NCBI RefSeq assembly: GCF_029873255.1
Contig: NZ_CP123622.1
Coordinates: forward strand, 2,145,001-2,209,000
Source of the DNA: Pigmentibacter sp. JX0631
GTDB lineage: Bacteria; Bdellovibrionota_B; Oligoflexia; Silvanigrellales; Silvanigrellaceae
DNA length: 64,000 nucleotides
Direction: 5' to 3'
A model generated the notes under the pieces. That model saw only the letters and a program-made list of their open reading frames with translations. It did not search any database and was not told the origin of the DNA. Of the stretch, positions 1-8,818 are shown one piece after another (positions within the stretch are counted from its first letter, which is position 1; every line of letters starts with the position of its first letter). A program made the translations under genes and the position numbers.

Positions 1-324
1 AGTATTTTTCTCCAAGGGCAAAAATTTTTCAACCCTAAATTAGCAATTTCCTTAAAAGGGGAATTTTATTATGTTGCAAAGAAAACATATAATTATTACT
101 ATAATGGAAATTCAAATGGTTATTCAAAAACAGATCCAGCTTATTCAGTAGATGGTCAATTAAGAATAGATTATATAGCTATAGAAAATTCATTTACATT
201 ATTTTCTTCATTTAATTATGGCTATGAATTTGAAAATAAAAGCTATTCATCAAATGGCTCAGCATCAAATAATAAAAATATGTATTCTACAGCAATTGCT
301 TTAGGAACAACTTATTTGCTATGA
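1..324 (+). CDS. C-terminal part of a probable outer-membrane beta-barrel protein (5' end outside window)
   Basis: An open frame runs from base 1 to a TGA stop and encodes 107 residues. The peptide is rich in Tyr, Phe, Asn and Ser, alternates polar and aromatic residues (for example FTLFSSFNYGYEFE), and ends ALGTTYLL. These are features of outer-membrane barrel strands and a C-terminal membrane strand. No family can be named from the fragment. It converges on the minus-strand biosynthetic operon and is probably unrelated to it. Confidence 0.5.
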   Translation, partial: SIFLQGQKFFNPKLAISLKGEFYYVAKKTYNYYYNGNSNGYSKTDPAYSVDGQLRIDYIAIENSFTLFSSFNYGYEFENKSYSSNGSASNNKNMYSTAIALGTTYLL

Positions 325-470
325 TTATAAGACACTTTTAACAACATCCTTAAAAAATAAATTGTGAAAATATAGTATAAAATTATTAAGAATTTTCTTG
401 TTACTATAATAATCCAAATAGAGTATTGTCAAAATAATCCTTTTTCTACTGATTACTGCTAAATTAAACC

Positions 471-1697
471 TTAGCTTTCATTTGGCATCAGTTTGAAAGA
501 TTCAGGAAGCCCAGGAGTAGTTGTAAATTGGTTTGCTGCAATTCTATATATTGTTTTATACCCTGACTCTTCCCAAATTTTTTTTAAAACATATACCATT
601 TTAGGATTATGTTCTTCTTTTTCAACATAGGCACTTTCTATAATATTTTTCCAATATTTAGAAATATTATTATCGCTAAAATCATCAAATTTATTGCAAT
701 ATTTATCAATTAATTGATTAAATTCATTTTTGTTTGGCATTGTCACCATAGCAAATAGAATACAATTCATACCAATCCAATAATTTTTTAAACACTCTTG
801 CTCTTCTTCTTTATTTAAATAGAAAGCAATTTCTTTTAATGCATGAAGAGAAGTTAAAAGATGGAGAACTACAAAATTGCATGAATAGTGAAGATAAATT
901 AAGGTAGTTAAGTAAAATAATTCATTCCATGATTCTTCCGTTGATAAATTACTTATCCATGCTTGTTCTGAATAAATTAACGGATGACCATACTTAAGAA
1001 CTGTCGCTATTCTTAATTGTGTTCCTGAACGTTTTAACTCGGGATGGAAATTAAAATTGTTTTCTTCCTCTTCTTTTTTTAATATGGAATCAATGTAATT
1101 TTTAAATTGTAGAGGATCTTTATCAATTTCATCTAGGATATTTAAAAAAGAATTTATTGGAGAATTAAAAACTTCAGACTCTTCTTTTAAAACTTTTTCA
1201 GGATGGCATGATATAAATGAAAAGCACAAGTAGGCTAGTCCTTCAGTGATCATACATTTATTTTTAATGTCTAAACCCCAACCTAAATGGATTGCTGCAT
1301 GAGTTAATGAGCTAACCCAACCAGGGAGTAAATGTGGTAAATATTCAGAAAGAACTCTATTTAATCCATGTATTTCAATTTCAGATTTAAAAAATTCATA
1401 ATAAGAAGTATAACTTGTCCTTTTTCCTAAATATTCTTTCCAATTTTGTTTAGTTATATGATGCCTTGAAATTTTTGGTGGTTCTAATCCACAACCATAT
1501 GTCGTACATTCAATATATTCAAAATAAAATTTATTTATTAAATTTATGTCTGCTGAAAGTCTAGCAAGAGCAACTACAGCATGTTTATTATGATTAGATA
1601 AGTGTCCATTAAATTCAATATGATTTGAGATGTCATTAAGTAGATCTGGAACCGTTTTTAAACTTCTGTTACTATTAATATTAATTATATTTTCCAT
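471..1697 (-). CDS. DUF4243 / questin-oxidase-like protein, candidate non-haem iron oxygenase (OzmD / MinC C-domain type)
   Basis: The 408-residue protein shows the layout of the questin oxidase-like (DUF4243) family: a first His cluster (SNHNKHAVVAL, H36 and H39), then a W-x-x-x-LG-x-x-x-x-Y segment (86-96), a G-x-x-x-VL-x-x-x-LP-x-L stretch followed by THAAIHLG (H133, H137), and a late LHLLTSLHAL segment (H279, H285). In oxazinomycin biosynthesis the DUF4243 enzyme OzmD is reported to convert a pyridine C-nucleoside into the 1,3-oxazine using iron held by four histidines; the His pairs here are candidate ligands. It is the last gene of the seven-gene NRPS operon, 17 bases after the preceding gene. 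The same job here is inferred from this context. A generic Baeyer-Villiger-like role is the alternative. Confidence 0.8.
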   Translation of the reverse strand: MENIININSNRSLKTVPDLLNDISNHIEFNGHLSNHNKHAVVALARLSADINLINKFYFEYIECTTYGCGLEPPKISRHHITKQNWKEYLGKRTSYTSYYEFFKSEIEIHGLNRVLSEYLPHLLPGWVSSLTHAAIHLGWGLDIKNKCMITEGLAYLCFSFISCHPEKVLKEESEVFNSPINSFLNILDEIDKDPLQFKNYIDSILKKEEEENNFNFHPELKRSGTQLRIATVLKYGHPLIYSEQAWISNLSTEESWNELFYLTTLIYLHYSCNFVVLHLLTSLHALKEIAFYLNKEEEQECLKNYWIGMNCILFAMVTMPNKNEFNQLIDKYCNKFDDFSDNNISKYWKNIIESAYVEKEEHNPKMVYVLKKIWEESGYKTIYRIAANQFTTTPGLPESFKLMPNES

Positions 1698-1714
1698 AGC
1701 TACTTCCTATATGT

Positions 1715-2170
1715 TTATTTGATTTTTAAACTTTGCTTTAAAAAAGGTAATTTTTCTAATTTGGATAAATAAATTCCTGTTATAATTAATATGATACCAA
1801 TAATTTGTGCAAAAATAGAGATTTTATTTTTGAAATTAAAGTCTAGCAAAACGCTAGAAATCATTTGTCCACTTATGACAAGTAAAGCTGTTTTTACTGC
1901 TCCCATTTTCGTAAATACATAGCTATTTAATGTTACAAATAAAGCTCCAAAAACTCCGCCTAATAAATATAATAAAGGTATTATGGTCGTATAAAAATAT
2001 TTGTAGCTATCTAAGAAATAAAGGAGAAGGCTTAAAAATAAAAAACCACCTAAATGATTCCAAAAAGAAGCCTTTAGCGGTCCAACATAAAAACTTAATT
2101 TTCCATTAATAGATCTACTTGTACCAATTATAATACCATTTAATATAGCAAGGAATATAAAATATGTCAT
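1715..2170 (-). CDS. Half-size DMT-superfamily transporter (DUF606 / YdcZ family), subunit 2
   Basis: The 151-residue, very hydrophobic protein has about five membrane helices, with the early N-G-x-x-x-G-x-x-x-x-x-N-G-K segment and a late G-Q-M-x-x-S-x-x-L-D segment typical of the short DUF606 (YdcZ) branch of drug/metabolite transporters. Such proteins are half the length of EamA transporters and often occur as adjacent pairs; here the partner lies 3 bases upstream, so translation is probably coupled. As a member of the NRPS/C-glycosidase operon it is inferred to export the C-nucleoside or pigment, the place taken by MinT in minimycin clusters. Substrate cannot be read from sequence. Confidence 0.8.
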   Translation of the reverse strand: MTYFIFLAILNGIIIGTSRSINGKLSFYVGPLKASFWNHLGGFLFLSLLLYFLDSYKYFYTTIIPLLYLLGGVFGALFVTLNSYVFTKMGAVKTALLVISGQMISSVLLDFNFKNKISIFAQIIGIILIITGIYLSKLEKLPFLKQSLKIK

Positions 2171-2173
2171 TGC

Positions 2174-2635
2174 TTAAGTCCTAAAATTAATAATGAGCCA
2201 ACTTCCTGTTAAAATGAGGAATATAACGAAAAAATCTTTTAAATTTACAGATTTTTTAGTCGTGCCAAATAATCCAAAGAGGTCTGAAAAAATTCCAAAA
2301 ATAATTTGCCCAACTAGCATTAAGGATAAAGTACCAGAAAGACCTAAAGTTGTATTAACTGCAATTACTGCTAAAATTACTGTGAAAGCCCCCGGAATTC
2401 CTCCAAAGTAACTCCAGAGAGGAATCTTCTTCAGAGGCTCTTTTTCAATTTTATTAACAATAGAATTTAAGTATATAATAAGAATAGCAGTTAGCGTTCC
2501 TATTCCGTGGGCTGTCCAAGAAGCAAATAGAGGAGAAGTTATTTTTGCTAAATGACTATTAAAATTAATCATCAAAGTAAGAACAACGCCAGCAAGTAAT
2601 CCAAGAATCCATGAAGGTGAAAGAGTACTTTTCAT
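2174..2635 (-). CDS. Half-size DMT-superfamily transporter (DUF606 / YdcZ family), subunit 1
   Basis: The 153-residue membrane protein is a paralogue of the next gene and has the same four-to-five-helix DUF606 plan (LLAGVVLTLMINFNSHLA near the N-terminus; LMLVGQIIFGIFSDLFG near residues 106-122). Two antiparallel half-size subunits commonly make one dual-topology transporter. It starts 1 base after the stop of the HAD gene and ends 3 bases before its partner, so the pair is co-translated. It is inferred to provide efflux and self-protection for the operon product. Confidence 0.8.
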   Translation of the reverse strand: MKSTLSPSWILGLLAGVVLTLMINFNSHLAKITSPLFASWTAHGIGTLTAILIIYLNSIVNKIEKEPLKKIPLWSYFGGIPGAFTVILAVIAVNTTLGLSGTLSLMLVGQIIFGIFSDLFGLFGTTKKSVNLKDFFVIFLILTGSWLIINFRT

Positions 2636-2636
2636 T

Positions 2637-3308
2637 TTATTTCCGTAAGTTTTGTTTTAGTATATATTGAATTACTGAATTAAAATTATCAGAAATAAGT
2701 TCAGGCTCTGCGGTTTCTAATTTGCTTTTATCATGAATCCCATAGGTTACACCTAAGCTACGTAGTCCAGCATCTTTTGCCATAAGTAAATCATGCGTAG
2801 TATCGCCAATCATAAAAGAATTTTTGGGTTCTAACTGTAATTTTTCGATAACAAGTAAACCCATTTCTGGATGAGGTTTTGGCTGTTTGACGAGATCTGC
2901 TCCAACTATTAATTCAAAATAATTAAGTAACTCTGCAGCAGATAGTAAATTATTTGCACTTTTTAAATATTTACTAGTAGCAATTGCCAATATATATCCA
3001 CGCTCTTTTAAGTTGGTAAGTCCTTCCACAACACCTGGAAAAATAAGGTTTTTAGCTTTGGGCAAAACTATTTCATTAAATGCTTTGTGGTAGTTTTTAA
3101 TTGCTAAAGAAATAAGTTCATTTCCTAATTCAACATTAAGAAGTGATGCAAATGCCTTTTCTAGAGGAAGTCCTATTGTATTTCTAATATCTAGAACACT
3201 TACATCACTATAATTTAAACATTTTAAAGAATATAAAAATCCTTCAACAATTCCTGCAGGGGTATCGATTAGTGTTCCATCTAAATCAAAGATAACTCCA
3301 TTATTCAT
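2637..3308 (-). CDS. HAD-superfamily phosphatase (IndB / MinC N-domain type)
   Basis: The protein has all HAD hydrolase motifs: FDLDGTLID at the N-terminus (motif I), an AIATSK segment (motif II), a conserved Lys in KQPKPHPE (motif III) and IGDTTHDLLMAKDAG (motif IV). The cap lies between motifs I and II, as in Gph/pyrophosphatase-type enzymes. A start at 3308 puts the protein three residues before motif I; an in-frame ATG at 3323 is possible. HAD phosphatases accompany the PsuG-like gene in indigoidine (IndB) and minimycin (MinC N-domain) clusters, where removal of a 5'-phosphate from the C-nucleoside is both a biosynthetic and a self-resistance step. That role is inferred here. Unlike MinC it is not fused to the DUF4243 domain. 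Confidence 0.82.
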   Translation of the reverse strand: MNNGVIFDLDGTLIDTPAGIVEGFLYSLKCLNYSDVSVLDIRNTIGLPLEKAFASLLNVELGNELISLAIKNYHKAFNEIVLPKAKNLIFPGVVEGLTNLKERGYILAIATSKYLKSANNLLSAAELLNYFELIVGADLVKQPKPHPEMGLLVIEKLQLEPKNSFMIGDTTHDLLMAKDAGLRSLGVTYGIHDKSKLETAEPELISDNFNSVIQYILKQNLRK

Positions 3309-3338
3309 ATATGTCATTCTCATTTAAATTGCTAAATA

Positions 3339-4286
3339 TTAATTTAACATTTGATTTTGTAAATAATTCATATGTGCTTTTGCTAATTTTCCAGCTAATT
3401 CTGCAGTACTAATTAATACAGACATATTTGCTTTTACGGTTTTTCCTGCAGTCGCTTGAGCAACAGCTTTCATTAAATAAGGAGTAGCCATTGGTCCTTT
3501 AATTCCTGCGTGTTCTGCTGCAATCATTGCTTTATTAATTATGTCTTCAACCTCTTCTCTTGCAATAGCATCTTCAGTATTTATTGGGCTTGTTATTACT
3601 ACAGAACTTTTATTTCCTAATTCCCAATGCTTTTCAATAATTTTTGCTATCACTTCTTCATCATCGATTCTGTGCGGGCTTTTTATTCCACTAGATATGC
3701 AATAAAATGCAGGAAAATCATCGGATTTATAAGAAATAATTGGAATGCATTGTGTTTCTAAATATTCCATAGTTAGATTTAAGTCTAAAATATTTTTCGC
3801 GCCAGCACAGACAACAGCAACTTTTGATCGGGTAAATTGAATTAAATCTGCTGAAATATCCATACTAGTTTCCGCTCCTCTATGTACTCCTCCAATTCCG
3901 GCAGAAGCAAAAAATGGAATTTCAGCTAAATCACATGCAACCAGTGAAGAAGCTACTGTTGTCGCGCCAAGACCTTTATTTGCTAAGATAACTGGAATAT
4001 CTCTGCTACTAACTTTTGGAATTCCTTTAGTCGAAGCGAATTGCTCTAATTCTTCATTATTCATTCCAATTAAAAAATGACCGTTTTTAAGACTGATAGT
4101 TGCTGGAATACTTCCTGATTCACGAATTACGTTTTCGATTTTTTGGGCAGTTATTAAATTTTCAGGAAAGGGTAGACCATGCGCAATTACAGTAGATTCA
4201 ACTCCAACAACTGGCTTTTGATTTTGCAATGCATCAAGTACTTCTTCACTGTATTTAAGCAAAGGATGTTTTTTTATTTTCAACAT
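3339..4286 (-). CDS. psuG: Pseudouridine-5'-phosphate glycosidase family (Indigoidine_A; IndA / MinB / OzmB type C-glycosidase)
   Basis: The 315-residue protein is full length for PsuG. It keeps the residues known from E. coli PsuG: Glu30 in [10 protein letters not shown], Lys91 in PKVSSRD, the Schiff-base Lys164 in AGAKNILD, and Asn near 287 in VKANMSV. PsuG breaks the C-C bond of pseudouridine 5'-phosphate reversibly; its relatives MinB/OzmB run the reaction forwards, joining ribose 5-phosphate to the NRPS-made heterocycle. No pseudouridine kinase is nearby, while an indigoidine-type NRPS is, so a synthetic role is the better inference. A good ribosome site (AGAGGT) precedes the ATG. It sits between the tautomerase and HAD genes of the operon. 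Confidence 0.92.
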   Translation of the reverse strand: MLKIKKHPLLKYSEEVLDALQNQKPVVGVESTVIAHGLPFPENLITAQKIENVIRESGSIPATISLKNGHFLIGMNNEELEQFASTKGIPKVSSRDIPVILANKGLGATTVASSLVACDLAEIPFFASAGIGGVHRGAETSMDISADLIQFTRSKVAVVCAGAKNILDLNLTMEYLETQCIPIISYKSDDFPAFYCISSGIKSPHRIDDEEVIAKIIEKHWELGNKSSVVITSPINTEDAIAREEVEDIINKAMIAAEHAGIKGPMATPYLMKAVAQATAGKTVKANMSVLISTAELAGKLAKAHMNYLQNQMLN

Positions 4287-4301
4287 ATTTTACCTCTTTC
4301 A

Positions 4302-4523
4302 TTAATAATTTGGCTGTTTGTGTAGTAAATTTTTTTTTTCTATAATTTCCGGTTTGTAAACTTCTTTAAACCAATTTTCTTTCTCTATTTCTTCAAATGA
4401 AATTGAAATAACATTTTCAGAGCAATTTAAATTTCTTGAAATTGTTTGAATGATATCTAAAGTAATTTTGTCCCTCTGCTCTTTGCTACTTGAGGGAAAA
4501 TGTTTTATTATAATATGCGGCAT
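4302..4523 (-). CDS. pptA: PptA-like 4-oxalocrotonate tautomerase family protein
   Basis: The 73-residue protein begins MPHIIIKHFPSS and continues with an ENWFKEVYKPEI segment, closely following E. coli PptA (YdcE), a small tautomerase of unknown substrate. The N-terminal Pro2 is the general base of the 4-OT superfamily and is kept. The gene lies 63 bases downstream of the NRPS and 15 bases upstream of psuG on the same strand, inside the operon. I do not know of a tautomerase in the Streptomyces minimycin/oxazinomycin clusters. The heterocycle made from glutamine exists in keto and enol forms, so a tautomerase step or proofreading role is an attractive but untested inference. Confidence 0.85.
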   Translation of the reverse strand: MPHIIIKHFPSSSKEQRDKITLDIIQTISRNLNCSENVISISFEEIEKENWFKEVYKPEIIEKKNLLHKQPNY

Positions 4524-4586
4524 GTTTCACCAAACTTTTTAGTTAATTGTAGTTCATTTGTAGTATTTTTTTTTTGTTTCTTCAAG

Positions 4587-7500
4587 TTAAAAATTAAAAT
4601 TTTCTTCTTGAAGAATGGAATAATGATCTAATGGTATATTTTTAATAATAATATTATCTTTCAAATGTAATAAATCTCTTTCAAAATTAGAAATATTGTC
4701 ACCTTGTGTTAAGAAAATTTTGATAGGAGCTTTAATAATTTTATTTGTTAATTTGTTTGTCGAAATAAAATTATATGTTGATTTTACTAATTCTACTATC
4801 CGTTTTGCCATTTGATAATCAAAAGCATTATTATTAGTTAAAATAAAATTAATAAATAGTTCTTCATTATAGCAATTATTTATACATATTTCTAATAATG
4901 GCGTATTAACTTTGCCAAAGAATACAGAAAATAAAATTGCAATAAATTTTTTATTTTTGAAAGAAGCTATTTCTCCAAGTGTATTTGAATCAAGTACTGA
5001 ATTTTTTATACTAGGCATCCCTGGAGCTATTAATACAACTTCAGATACTTCTTCTCCTAAGCTTTCTAACAAGTAACAAGTTTCATATGCCAGTTGAGCG
5101 CCAAAAGAATAACCCCAAAGCTTATATGGCCCAGTAGGTTTAATTTTCTTTATTAATTCCAGATCTTTTTTGCTCATTTCTTCTATAGAATTATATGGCT
5201 TTTCATTTTCATTCAATCCATATGATTGTATACCATAAAATGTACACTCTGATTTTATTGATTTACTTAAATTTTTTAAATTTAAACAAAATCCACCCAA
5301 CCCAGGCCAGCAAAAAATTGATTCATTTTCTTCTTTTTCATTTAAATTAATAATTCTATTTAATGTTTTTATGTTTCTGGATTTAATAAATTCAGTTAAT
5401 TTATCAATGCTTTTATATTCAAAAAATGATTGAATTGGAATATCGATATTAAATTCATTTTTTAATCTTTTTAGTATTTTAATAATTGTTATTGAATTTC
5501 CACCCAATAAGAAAAAATTATCTGTTACTGAAAACTCTTTTATTTTAAGTTCGTCAATCCATATTTGATATATAATTTCTTCAAGATCACTTCTTGGTTT
5601 TATAATGCTTGTTGATTTTATATCTATATCTATTGTCTTTAAATACTCAGTATCTATTTTACCGTTTGCTGTCAGAGGAATTTTCTCTAAAGTAACTATT
5701 TTATTTGGAATCATGAAATTAGGTAATTTCTTTTTGAGATCTTCTAAAATAATTTCGATAGGACCTTGCATATGAACTGAGTCTTCTTTCATTCCCATAT
5801 CTTTTTTTTGCTCAAGACTTATCGAACCACCGAGACAAAAATATGATGCACTTTCTTTACTAAGACCTAATATTTTTTCTAATTTAAGAGCCGTTGGTAA
5901 ACTATGTCCAGATTTAGAACTATAGCCAGAGGACATTAATCCAATATTGATATCATTCATTTGAAGATGTTGTAAATATCTACCTAAATCAATGTATTGG
6001 TGCCAGCTAGACTTTTTATTAATTAAACTAATTCCAAATTGTGATCTTTGATAAACAATTTGATTAATAGCAATAACTTCATTTTCTAAAACATAATCAC
6101 TAGATACTTTGTTTAGTTTATTTTGTTTTATTTCGTATAGGCCAGTTTCAAGTTGTTTGAAATAATTATTTTGATTTTGAAAATAAACTTCAATATCTTT
6201 AAATTTATCTAAATTATTGTTTGAAGTTACTTGATACGATCCTAAATAGATATAGTCTGTATTTAAATTTAAGGTATTTAGTATATTAGGATCATACTCA
6301 GTATTTGTAATTTCAAGTCCAAATTTAGGCAATATTTTATCAAATACTCCTAATATATGCCCCGTTTCAAACTCTAATACCTCTGAAACATTTAGTTGAT
6401 AAACATTTTCTATTGCAGATTTTTTACCGATAAAATGGATTTTTAAATAATTTTCTTTTCCGGAATGAATATTACAAAAATTAAAGAGTTTATGATCTAC
6501 AGGATGATAGTAATAGCATCCATTATTAATAAAGCTTAAATTATTGCATTCCAAGTACATTTGAGTCGCATAAAGAGCTCCAGGGGAAGCGTAAGAATAT
6601 TTTGGTAAAAGTCTTTCGGAGCTTTTATATTTACCAAAATATCTAAGAATTTCACTGAAGTTATCAAATGACAAATCAGAAATAAATTTTTTAACGGAAT
6701 TTTTTGCAGTCTGAAAATCAGAAATCAATTTAAAAATACTTTCATTATTCAGAATATTTCCATCAAAATACCGGTAACTTTTTCTTGAAAAAGTAAATTG
6801 CATCATTTCTTCAGTTGGAGTTTTATAGTTTAAGGAATATGCGCTTTTTAATTCTAGATCATTTTTACTATGAATCCCATTTTCTGCTAATTGCATTAAA
6901 ACCTGGTGTTTATTTTCTTTACTAATGTGATGAGGTGAAAATTTTCCTTGATCCATTAAAACAGCTTCATTGGTATTTAATTCAATAAATGCTATTAGAT
7001 AATCACTATTGTATTGTTTTTCATTTTTAACAATTACTGCAGCATGTTTAATCCATTGATTCATTTCAATTGTAGCTTTAATTTCATCCAACTCTATTCT
7101 ATACCCTCTTAGCTTTATTTGATTATCAGCTCTGCCGCAGTATAAATATGATCCATCGTCTATTAGTCTTACCAAATCTCCAGTTTTATAAAGAATTTTG
7201 TCATCTTTAGTCATTGAAAAAGGATTTGATAAAAATCTTTCATTAGTAGTCATTAAGTTGTTTAAATATCCTTGACCTACTCCTTTTCCAGCAATATAAA
7301 GTTCTCCAATTTCTCCTATTGGGGTGATTTCTAAGTTTTTATCCAATACATAGTAATACATATTTGAAATAGGTTTACCTATTGAAATTATATTTTCATA
7401 GGTGTCTAATTTTTTAATATTTATATTAAGCGCTGAAGAATTTATGGTACATTCTGTAGGGCCATACAGATTTATAAAATTGCAAAATTGAATTTCTTTT

Positions 7501-8477
7501 GATGCTTTAGAAATCAGTGATTTATTTAAAGCTTCTCCACCTACGAAAAGATGTTTTAAAGTATTACATGATTTTAATTCTTTTGTATCTAGCAATCCTT
7601 GGAGAAGAGTTGGGACACATTGTAAAGTATTTATTTTATGCTTATTAATATAAGATATTATTTTTGCAGGATCCATGTAACTATACGAGTCAGTCAGAAC
7701 AACTTGTGAGCCACAAGCCAAAGATAATATTTCCCATTGTGCAGCATCAAAACTTATTGGAGTTTTTTGAAGTATTATTGAATTACTATTAATACTTTGA
7801 TTTTTTTCTAACCAATCCATCTGATTTAAAATATTCTCATGATTTATCATAACTCCTTTTGGATTGCCTGTACTTCCGGATGTGTAAATGACATAGCATA
7901 AGTCTTCACTTTTTATATTATTGGGTTCTAGTAAATGATTTATTTCAAATTTTTCTGCAAAGTTATCTGAAAATGATTCACTTAAAATTATATTTTCTAC
8001 TGAATTGACCAAACTACCTATCTTTTTGGATAATTTTTTAGACGTAATAATATTTGTTACATTACTATTCTCAAGCATATATTTTATTCTATTATCAGGA
8101 TACTCTATAGATAGAGGTAGGTAAGACGATCCAAACGATATTATTCCCCATATGCTAGTAATTATGTCAAGAGGGTTTTCCAAATAAACAGCTATAATTT
8201 GTTTATTACTAGAAATTATTTTGTTTAAGCGTCTTTTAATATTTAAGATATATTTAAGAAAATCTTCATAGGTATAATTGACATCATTATATGTTACAGC
8301 ATTTTTTTCAGAATATCTGACACAATTAATTAAAAGTTTGGAAAAAATATTTTTTTTATTTAAAATTTCTTTGTGTGAATTTTCAAATTTGCTTTCTTCA
8401 AAATTTAAATTATTTTCAATAATTCTATTTATTATATAAAGGTTTTCACCTTCTAATTGGCTATTTATTTTTTGCAA
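4587..8477 (-). CDS. indC: Indigoidine-synthetase-type single-module NRPS (A with inserted oxidase, T, TE)
   Basis: The 1296-residue protein matches BpsA/IndC (about 1280 residues) throughout. The adenylation domain has YTSGSTGNPKG (198-208), FDAAQWE (243-249), NLYGPTE (336-342), YKTGD (430-434) and GRADNQIKLRGYR (448-460). An FMN oxidase domain is inserted before A10 (about 505-905; ALMDQG, LLPKYSYASPGALYATQMY, FETGHILG, MSSGYSSKSG). A10 is LTANGKID, the carrier-domain Ser is S995 in LGGNSI, and the thioesterase has GYSFG with S1124 and a late DHYS His near 1285. Such enzymes cyclise and oxidise L-glutamine to the precursor of blue indigoidine; MinA/OzmA use it for C-nucleosides. Start is TTG with an AAGAGG ribosome site 7-8 bases away. 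A phosphopantetheinyl transferase is needed from elsewhere. Confidence 0.95.
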   Translation of the reverse strand: MQKINSQLEGENLYIINRIIENNLNFEESKFENSHKEILNKKNIFSKLLINCVRYSEKNAVTYNDVNYTYEDFLKYILNIKRRLNKIISSNKQIIAVYLENPLDIITSIWGIISFGSSYLPLSIEYPDNRIKYMLENSNVTNIITSKKLSKKIGSLVNSVENIILSESFSDNFAEKFEINHLLEPNNIKSEDLCYVIYTSGSTGNPKGVMINHENILNQMDWLEKNQSINSNSIILQKTPISFDAAQWEILSLACGSQVVLTDSYSYMDPAKIISYINKHKINTLQCVPTLLQGLLDTKELKSCNTLKHLFVGGEALNKSLISKASKEIQFCNFINLYGPTECTINSSALNINIKKLDTYENIISIGKPISNMYYYVLDKNLEITPIGEIGELYIAGKGVGQGYLNNLMTTNERFLSNPFSMTKDDKILYKTGDLVRLIDDGSYLYCGRADNQIKLRGYRIELDEIKATIEMNQWIKHAAVIVKNEKQYNSDYLIAFIELNTNEAVLMDQGKFSPHHISKENKHQVLMQLAENGIHSKNDLELKSAYSLNYKTPTEEMMQFTFSRKSYRYFDGNILNNESIFKLISDFQTAKNSVKKFISDLSFDNFSEILRYFGKYKSSERLLPKYSYASPGALYATQMYLECNNLSFINNGCYYYHPVDHKLFNFCNIHSGKENYLKIHFIGKKSAIENVYQLNVSEVLEFETGHILGVFDKILPKFGLEITNTEYDPNILNTLNLNTDYIYLGSYQVTSNNNLDKFKDIEVYFQNQNNYFKQLETGLYEIKQNKLNKVSSDYVLENEVIAINQIVYQRSQFGISLINKKSSWHQYIDLGRYLQHLQMNDINIGLMSSGYSSKSGHSLPTALKLEKILGLSKESASYFCLGGSISLEQKKDMGMKEDSVHMQGPIEIILEDLKKKLPNFMIPNKIVTLEKIPLTANGKIDTEYLKTIDIDIKSTSIIKPRSDLEEIIYQIWIDELKIKEFSVTDNFFLLGGNSITIIKILKRLKNEFNIDIPIQSFFEYKSIDKLTEFIKSRNIKTLNRIINLNEKEENESIFCWPGLGGFCLNLKNLSKSIKSECTFYGIQSYGLNENEKPYNSIEEMSKKDLELIKKIKPTGPYKLWGYSFGAQLAYETCYLLESLGEEVSEVVLIAPGMPSIKNSVLDSNTLGEIASFKNKKFIAILFSVFFGKVNTPLLEICINNCYNEELFINFILTNNNAFDYQMAKRIVELVKSTYNFISTNKLTNKIIKAPIKIFLTQGDNISNFERDLLHLKDNIIIKNIPLDHYSILQEENFNF

Positions 8478-8818
8478 GATTAACCTCTTTTTGTTTTAAT
8501 TATTTGAATAATGTCTTAAATATTTTTCCTTGTAAAGAGGGAATTGAAGATAAATTTTAATTCATAAAGTTTACTAAATAATTTTAATTAAATTTATTAT
8601 ATTGTTAATTAAAATTAAATTTATTTACACATTTTTAAATATTATATTAATTTTTGTTATTTAATTAATTTTTTAATATTCTATTTTTTTAAATTACAAA
8701 AAAAATAAATTAAAAAATATTTTTTTGATGCGAATTATAATTGCAAATTATTCGTTAATATTATTAATTCTAATAAAAAAAATAATGGGCAAAAATTTAT
8801 TACCTTTAGTTTAACTAA
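8478..8818. other. Extremely AT-rich intergenic region upstream of the NRPS operon
   Basis: About 340 bases, well over 80 % A+T, separate the operon start from the cysteine-rich protein gene. The operon promoter must lie here, but so many AT hexamers occur that none can be chosen with confidence. Only the AAGAGG ribosome site at 8484-8489 is clear. No coding frame or RNA structure was recognised. Confidence 0.5.

Noticed and set aside
3339-4286. Reading the psuG gene as part of a pseudouridine breakdown pathway
   Set aside because: No PsuK kinase is nearby, and the gene is embedded with an indigoidine-type NRPS and a DUF4243 gene.
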